Assembly: GCA_964417895.1 (NCBI GenBank)
Contig: CAYQJS010000004.1
Coordinates: 100,614 to 164,613 of the forward strand
DNA from: CAYQJS01 sp964417895
GTDB lineage: Bacteria; Chloroflexota; UBA6077; SHYK01
Direction: 5' to 3'
DNA length: 64,000 nucleotides
Shown here piece by piece: positions 59,256 through 64,000 of the stretch. The notes under the pieces were generated by a model that had not been told where the DNA came from, ran no database searches, and saw only the letters and a program-made list of their open reading frames with translations. Every line of letters begins with the position of its first letter. The stretch's first letter is position 1. The position numbers and the translations under genes are program-made.

Positions 59256-60224
59256 GTGATGCGCGCTGCTTGCGCCGCGTTCATCCGCCGAGTGAAACAT
59301 CTGGTGGTCGTCCCGCTCCTGCTGGCGGGTTCCGGTCTCGCGTGCCCTGACCTCGCAGCGGACCGCTCGCCGGCGGCAGTGCTCTCCGCCTCCCATCGGG
59401 AGTCGATCGAGTCGACTCGCCTGAGTCTCACAACTTTCGACGGCGCGCGGCTCGACGGGGTGCATCGTTCAGGTGGCGCCGGATCAGATGTTGGCCTTCT
59501 GCTGATCCATGGACTCGGCGGCACTTTCGAAGGGCCTCCGGTCAGCTTCCTCGCTGACCTGCTCGCGGCGCGTGGGTTCTCCACGCTGGCTTTGAACATG
59601 CGCGACGCCGGCTGCTGCACCTTCACGAGCCTTTTCGAGGACAACGCGACCGACATCGATGCCGGCGTGCAGTTCCTCAAGGAGTCGGGCGCCACGCGGA
59701 TCGTCATCGCTGGACACAGTCTCGGGACCAACGGCGTGACGTACTACCGCGCTCAGATCGGAGACCCCGCGGTTCGTGCCCTCGTGCTGCTGGCAGGGGT
59801 CGGAAACGCGCATCGCGTGGCCCTCGCCTTCGACATGACGGGCGCCGGGGCTCAGGCGCTGGCGGAGGCAGAAAGACGCATAGCCGAGGACGACGGCGCA
59901 GACGATCTCGTGGAGGTGCCGCTCGGCGTACTTGGGAGGTTCTACTTCACGCCCTGGAGTCTGATCAGCAACGGTGGCGCGGACACCAATTCGGACCAGT
60001 TTCGATGGCTCCCCTACCTCGATCTGCCGGTGCTCATCGTTCACGCGACGCGCGACATCTTGTCGGCTGTTCAGCAGCCCGCCCTGGCTCAGGAGGTGGC
60101 CGTCGGCTCCCCTCAGGCGGACCTGGTCTACGTTGAGGGAGCCGACCATGGCTTCACGCAACACGCAGCTGAACTGGCTGACATCCTCGAGGCGTGGATC
60201 GTTCACGTGCTGGCGTTGCCTTAA
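59256..60224 (+). CDS. exported alpha/beta hydrolase
   Basis: A 322-residue hydrolase with an N-terminal signal sequence (VKHLVVVPLLLAGSGLAC), the cysteine of which could be a lipid site, though the lipobox is imperfect. The fold shows LLLIHGLGGTFEG (oxyanion loop), the nucleophile elbow IAGHSLGTN, Asp in HATRDILSAV and His in GADHGFTQH, so the triad is complete. The substrate is unknown. GTG 59256 and ATG 59259 are both possible starts. Its stop overlaps the stop of the convergent flavoprotein gene within TTAA. Confidence 0.82.
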   Translation: MMRAACAAFIRRVKHLVVVPLLLAGSGLACPDLAADRSPAAVLSASHRESIESTRLSLTTFDGARLDGVHRSGGAGSDVGLLLIHGLGGTFEGPPVSFLADLLAARGFSTLALNMRDAGCCTFTSLFEDNATDIDAGVQFLKESGATRIVIAGHSLGTNGVTYYRAQIGDPAVRALVLLAGVGNAHRVALAFDMTGAGAQALAEAERRIAEDDGADDLVEVPLGVLGRFYFTPWSLISNGGADTNSDQFRWLPYLDLPVLIVHATRDILSAVQQPALAQEVAVGSPQADLVYVEGADHGFTQHAAELADILEAWIVHVLALP

Positions 60225-61531
60225 GGCGTCCTCCGGTGGCCGCCCTCCCCCAGCATCTGCGCCGCCACCCGGTTCGCCATCCGCACGCTGTAGTTCTGGC
60301 CTCGGTCCTCGGGATAAACCTGGAACATGTTGGCCAGGTAGACCTCCGGGAGTGGCGTCGCGTGCGGAGGGATGTGCTGGTGAAAGTCCACGGTGACGAT
60401 GGGCTGGGCGAATGGGGCCTTGAAAACGTGGGACTCCTTCACCCAGCTCGGATCGAACGCCGGATTAATGCGCGGGAGAGCCGCCAGGAACTCGGCGAGC
60501 ACCTCCTCGTCGGAGCGACGGAACAGCGGGTTGGACATGGGCAGGTAGTTGCCCAGATAGACGACGTGCAGGCCCCCGTAGTCCGCCGCCGGCATGTAGT
60601 TCGTGTGCTCCACGACTGCCAGGAACGGGAAGTCGCGGTCGTGGATGCTGAGCCAGTACACACCGTCCATGAGCTGACGGTCGAGGCCCAGGATCACGGA
60701 ATGGGCGCCGTAGAAGTCGCCCCAATCGTAGAGGGCGCGGTAGTCCTCGGGGAGGTTCTGCGCCAGGCGCATGAAGACCCGTGTCGGGGTAGTGGACAGG
60801 AGCCGGTCGAAGACCAGCTCGCCGGCAGACGTGTCAACGGAGACCCTGTCGTCCTCGGAACGTATGGAGCGGACCTCGGTGCTCAGCAGCAGACGCGCTC
60901 CAGCCTCCTCCAGAAGCTGCGCGAGCCGGGCGTACAGGCGATAGAACCCACCGCGGAGGTAGCCCAGGCGCTGGCTCCTCAGGTGCACTCGGGACCAGAA
61001 CCAGGGCATGGCCACGCGTTCAGCGTAGTCGCCGAACTTCGCGCGCAACAGGGGCCCCCAGAATACCCGGTAGACCTCGGGGCCCATCCAGCGCCTGACC
61101 CACTCAGCGGCCGTCTGGCCCTCGAACCGGCGGTAGTTCCGCTCGAGCTTCAGATACGCGAGGCACGCCCCCATGCGGACGCGACCGGGCAGCGTGAGTG
61201 GGGGAAAGCGGAGCACGTCGGTCACCGAATCCACGCCGTAGACGGCGCCCTCGTACAGCGAGCTTGTGTCGGGCATCGGCCAGACCATGGTATCCGCCAG
61301 GCCAACTTCGGCGATGAGGCGCTGGACGTCCACGTCGGAGCGGAACAGGTGGTGGTAGAAGCGCTCGAGGTGGCTGCCGCCGATCTGGAACGACGCTACG
61401 AGGCCGCCCACGCGGTCCTCGCGCTCGATCAGGGTCACGCGCACGCCGGCCTGAACGAAGCGAAGGGCAGCCGTCAATCCCAGAATGCCTCCGCCGATCA
61501 CCCCGTAGGACGGGGGGTCCGCGCCCCGCAT
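60221..61531 (-). CDS. FAD-dependent oxidoreductase, protoporphyrinogen-oxidase-like
   Basis: A 436-residue flavoprotein of the amine oxidase/HemY-like superfamily. The dinucleotide site is YGVIGGGILGLTAALRFVQAGVRVTLIEREDRVGGLVASF, with the FAD GG motif HLERFYHHLFR after it. FDRLLSTTPTRVFMRLAQ and QHIPPHATPLPEVYLANMFQVYPEDRGQN (the second FAD contact near the C-terminus) complete the fold. Homologues next to glycan genes are annotated as UDP-galactopyranose mutase-like or NAD(P)-binding proteins, so heme synthesis is not certain. ATG 61531 has GAGGG upstream. Confidence 0.85.
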   Translation of the reverse strand: MRGADPPSYGVIGGGILGLTAALRFVQAGVRVTLIEREDRVGGLVASFQIGGSHLERFYHHLFRSDVDVQRLIAEVGLADTMVWPMPDTSSLYEGAVYGVDSVTDVLRFPPLTLPGRVRMGACLAYLKLERNYRRFEGQTAAEWVRRWMGPEVYRVFWGPLLRAKFGDYAERVAMPWFWSRVHLRSQRLGYLRGGFYRLYARLAQLLEEAGARLLLSTEVRSIRSEDDRVSVDTSAGELVFDRLLSTTPTRVFMRLAQNLPEDYRALYDWGDFYGAHSVILGLDRQLMDGVYWLSIHDRDFPFLAVVEHTNYMPAADYGGLHVVYLGNYLPMSNPLFRRSDEEVLAEFLAALPRINPAFDPSWVKESHVFKAPFAQPIVTVDFHQHIPPHATPLPEVYLANMFQVYPEDRGQNYSVRMANRVAAQMLGEGGHRRTP

Positions 61532-61582
61532 CGACAACCCTCGACCACCCCGGCGTTCAAGGCCCGGGCCTTTTTCCAACCC

Positions 61583-61588
61583 TATAAT
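61583..61588 (+). promoter_or_regulatory. -10 element (TATAAT) of pcrA
   Basis: A perfect TATAAT 23 nt before the pcrA start, with GGAGG at 61601-61605 in between. No -35 seen. Confidence 0.45.
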
Positions 61589-61611
61589 GCCCCATCCCCT
61601 GGAGGCGCGCA

Positions 61612-63834
61612 GTGGACCACCTCGAAGGTCTGAACCCGGCCCAGCTCGAGGCGGTTCTGGCCGTGAACGGACCGGTCCTCATCGTCGCAGGCCCGGGCTC
61701 CGGTAAGACGCGGGTTATCGTCCATCGGATAGCGCATCTCATTCTGTCCGAGGGCGGGGCCCCGTGGCACATCCTGGCCGTCACGTTCACCAACAAGGCC
61801 GCTCGCGAGATGCGCGAGCGCCTGAACGGGCTGCTGGAGCAGAACGCGGAGGGCCTCGCGGTCGGCACGTTCCACGCGCAGTGCGCACGCATCCTGCGGC
61901 GCCACGGAGCGGTCGTTGGGGTGGACCCGCGCTTCGCTATTTACGACGATGGCGACCAGGTGGGGCTCGTACGTCAGGTGCTTCGCGACCTGGAGATCGA
62001 CGAAAAGCGCTTCACGCCGCGGTCGTTTCTCGGCAGCATCTCGGCGGCCAAGAGCGAGCTGGTCACGGCTGAGCAATACGCCAGACGCGCCGACGGCTAC
62101 TGGCAGGAGCGCGTTGGAACCGTCTACCAGCGCTACCAGGACGCCCTGCGCGAAAACCACGCGCTCGACTTCGACGACCTGATCGTGGAAACCGTGCGCC
62201 TCTTTCGTGATGCGCCCGAGGTGCTGGTCGCGCACCGCAACCGCTACCGCTACGTGCTGGTGGATGAGTTCCAGGACACCAACGTTGCCCAGTACCAGCT
62301 CGTCAAGCTCCTGGGCGAGGAGCACCGCAACGTGTGTGTCGTCGGCGACGAGGACCAGAGCGTCTACTCGTGGCGCCACGCCGACTTCCGCAATCTGCTG
62401 AACTTCGAGAAGGACTTCCCGGAGACACGAGTGATCCTCCTGGAGCAGAACTATCGGTCGACACAGACCATTCTCGACGTGGCGCAGTCCGTGATCAGAG
62501 CCAACCAGCAGCGAAAAGACAAGCGTCTTTGGACGGAGAACGAGGCGGGTGCGCCCGTGGTGGTGCACGAAGCCTACAACGAGGAGGACGAGGCGCAGTT
62601 CGTGGTCCGCGAGATCGAGCGCCTTGTTCGAAGTGGGAATCGCCTCGGCGATACCGCTGTGATGTATCGGACGAACGCCCAGTCCCGTCCACTTGAGGAT
62701 GCTTTTGTCCGTCACGGCATCCCCTACAAGCTGGTGGGCGGCACCCGTTTCTACGAGCGCAAAGAGGTGAAGGACGTCCTCGCGTACCTTCGACTGGCCG
62801 ACAATCCAGCGGACGCCGTGAGCCTGGCTCGGGTGCTGAATGTCCCACCGCGGGGGATCGGCGATCGGACTCTGGCGGAAGTGCAGCGCTGGGCTGGCCG
62901 CAACGCCCTGTCGCTCATGGGTGCGCTCGAAACGATCGCCGACGGGGAGGATGGGTTGAGCCAGCCGCTCCAGGGCCGCGCCCGCAACGCTGTTCGTGGC
63001 TTCGTCCACCTCATGCGGGCGCTGCACAGAGGGAGCCAGGAGCTTCCCCCCCTCGAGCTGCTCGACCTCTTGTTGGAGCAGTCGGGGTACTCGGCCCATG
63101 TGCGGGACGGTACGGACCAGGGCGACGAGCGCTGGGAGAACATTCTCGAGCTGAGGAGCAAGGCGCGCGACTACGCCGACCTTGTTCCACCGCTCGGGCT
63201 CGAGGCCTTGCTCGAAGAGGTCTCGCTGGTGCAGGACGTGGATACCTTCGATCCGACCTCGGACGGGGTAACGTTGATCACGCTGCACACCGCGAAGGGC
63301 CTCGAGTTCCCCTACGTCTTCATCGTCGGGATGGAGGAGGGTCTTTGCCCGCACTCGCGTTCCATGGACGATCCAGCTCAGATGGAGGAGGAGCGGCGAC
63401 TCGTGTACGTCGGCATCACGCGGGCCATGCGTGGGCTGTTTCTCGTGTACGCCTTCCGTCGCATGCTGTTCGGCAATGCGATGGAAAACGAGCCCTCTCG
63501 TTTTCTCGCAGCGCTCCCCGACCAGTTGGTCGTGCGTCCCTTCGGCCGGACCGAGCGACCCGCGGCGCGCCGAGCGCCGCGGGCCGCCGCTCCTGTGCTG
63601 GCAGGTTCGGGCGCCTCCGCGCTTCAGCTCCCAGTTCGTCGTCCTGAAGCCCCGCCCGCCTCGGCCATGGAGCAGCAATTCCACCCAGGAGATCGAGTGT
63701 TCCATCCGACATTCGGCACAGGCATCGTCGTGAGCAGCCTGCTGGTGCGAGGGGACGAGGAGGTCACGGTGGCCTTCGAAGGGAAGGGAGTGAAGAAGCT
63801 GGCCGCGGCCTACGCGCCGCTACAGCGCGCCTGA
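61612..63834 (+). CDS. pcrA: ATP-dependent DNA helicase PcrA/UvrD (superfamily 1)
   Basis: A 740-residue 3'-5' helicase acting in repair and replication restart. Motifs: Q-motif LNPAQLEAVLAV; Walker A VAGPGSGKT (26-33); Ia AVTFTNKAAREMRERL; II VLVDEFQDTN; III VVGDEDQSVYSWRHAD; IV ILLEQNYRST; V VTLITLHTAKGLEFPYVFIVGMEEG; VI EEERRLVYVGITRAMRGLFL. The C-terminal segment ends in a small Tudor-like domain (PGDRVFHPTFGTGIVVS) that in PcrA contacts RNA polymerase. GTG start with GGAGG 6 nt upstream. Length is typical. Confidence 0.97.
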   Translation: MDHLEGLNPAQLEAVLAVNGPVLIVAGPGSGKTRVIVHRIAHLILSEGGAPWHILAVTFTNKAAREMRERLNGLLEQNAEGLAVGTFHAQCARILRRHGAVVGVDPRFAIYDDGDQVGLVRQVLRDLEIDEKRFTPRSFLGSISAAKSELVTAEQYARRADGYWQERVGTVYQRYQDALRENHALDFDDLIVETVRLFRDAPEVLVAHRNRYRYVLVDEFQDTNVAQYQLVKLLGEEHRNVCVVGDEDQSVYSWRHADFRNLLNFEKDFPETRVILLEQNYRSTQTILDVAQSVIRANQQRKDKRLWTENEAGAPVVVHEAYNEEDEAQFVVREIERLVRSGNRLGDTAVMYRTNAQSRPLEDAFVRHGIPYKLVGGTRFYERKEVKDVLAYLRLADNPADAVSLARVLNVPPRGIGDRTLAEVQRWAGRNALSLMGALETIADGEDGLSQPLQGRARNAVRGFVHLMRALHRGSQELPPLELLDLLLEQSGYSAHVRDGTDQGDERWENILELRSKARDYADLVPPLGLEALLEEVSLVQDVDTFDPTSDGVTLITLHTAKGLEFPYVFIVGMEEGLCPHSRSMDDPAQMEEERRLVYVGITRAMRGLFLVYAFRRMLFGNAMENEPSRFLAALPDQLVVRPFGRTERPAARRAPRAAAPVLAGSGASALQLPVRRPEAPPASAMEQQFHPGDRVFHPTFGTGIVVSSLLVRGDEEVTVAFEGKGVKKLAAAYAPLQRA

Positions 63835-63894
63835 GCCCCATCCAGTACAGCTCGGCGCAGGTCTCACGTCAGTTGCGGTCGGTTGCGCGTCCGG

Positions 63895-63990
63895 TAGGGC
63901 GGGGGCTTGTCCCCCGCCGCCTGCGGTGGCCTCAGCGAGGGTCACGGCGGTCGGAGTAGGGACGCCCCTTGCGGGGCGCCCCCTCCACGG
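63895..63990. repeat. two G/C hairpins after pcrA
   Basis: Hairpin one: GGCGGGGG/CCCCCGCC around CTTGT (63898-63918). Hairpin two: GACGCCCC and GGGGCGCC around TTGC (63961-63980, one mismatch). They look like the GTAGGGACGCC-type interspersed repeats of Chloroflexota and may serve as terminators; no T tract follows. Confidence 0.55.
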
Positions 63991-64000
63991 ATCCCGGCGT

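Noticed and set aside
60194..61633. 479-codon plus-strand frame over the flavoprotein gene
   Set aside because: Shadow frame; the minus strand carries an intact FAD-binding motif and start site.
61582..63705. 707-codon minus-strand frame over pcrA
   Set aside because: Antisense shadow of the helicase, produced by high-GC codon usage.

Overview
The window is a GC-rich (roughly 65%) bacterial chromosome segment that reads as Chloroflexota or a close relative. The pointers are Thr/Pro-rich TPTPT linkers in secreted proteins, an R3H/SpoIIIAA-like ATPase, DUF951, DUF1015 and DUF554 proteins, ftsZ beside parA without ftsA, and interspersed palindromes carrying the GTGAGCCTGTCGAACCAC core often seen in that phylum. 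The lineage is an inference. A run of exactly 100 N (36338-36437) shows this is a scaffolded draft, probably a metagenome bin.

Layout. 1-1800: accessory start with a small SANT/HTH-like protein, a DUF5615 PIN-like toxin-antitoxin pair and a strong terminator. 1.9-7.7 kb: amidohydrolase, TAXI-type binding protein and fumC on the minus strand, then a sulfite-oxidase-like protein and pfkA. 7.8-21 kb: secreted protein, ftsZ-parA, dienelactone-hydrolase-like enzyme, PP2C phosphatase, methyltransferase, MFS transporter, B12-radical SAM enzyme, LOG protein, two lipoproteins, DUF1015 and a primary-like sigma factor. 21-30 kb: pyrE, then a minus-strand surface-polysaccharide operon (two O-antigen ligase-like proteins, a UXS-like epimerase, three GT4 glycosyltransferases, one methyltransferase). 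30-45 kb: thioredoxin, RqcH, gmk, cobU, membrane sulfite-oxidase-like protein, HNH nuclease, repeat array with gap, usp-trkA-trkA, MFS, pdxST, acetyltransferase-like protein, R3H ATPase, tmk and a frameshifted DUF554 gene. 45-58 kb: pyrG, galE-like and mannose-1-phosphate guanylyltransferase genes, an orphan peptide-type binding protein, secDF plus a DsbA/FrnE-type gene, methyltransferase, pyrF, DUF951 and MFS. 58-64 kb: tRNA-Leu, tRNA-Val and tRNA-Phe, a toxin-antitoxin pair with a degenerate Doc/Fic toxin, a hydrolase, a protoporphyrinogen-oxidase-like flavoprotein and a PcrA/UvrD helicase.

The most striking observation is in the gene after secF (51180-51779, minus). It is a complete DsbA/FrnE-family gene with a strong ribosome binding site, but the first cysteine of its CPYC active site is an in-frame TGA. 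A 7-bp hairpin with a G-containing 7-nt loop lies 19 nt downstream of the TGA, in the position of a bacterial SECIS element. It is a candidate selenoprotein (UPYC). Other points of note: a one-base frameshift in DUF554, interspersed repeats carried in frame inside two membrane proteins, a Doc-like toxin lacking its catalytic residues, a probable leaderless rqcH, and a 50-bp tandem array that broke the assembly.
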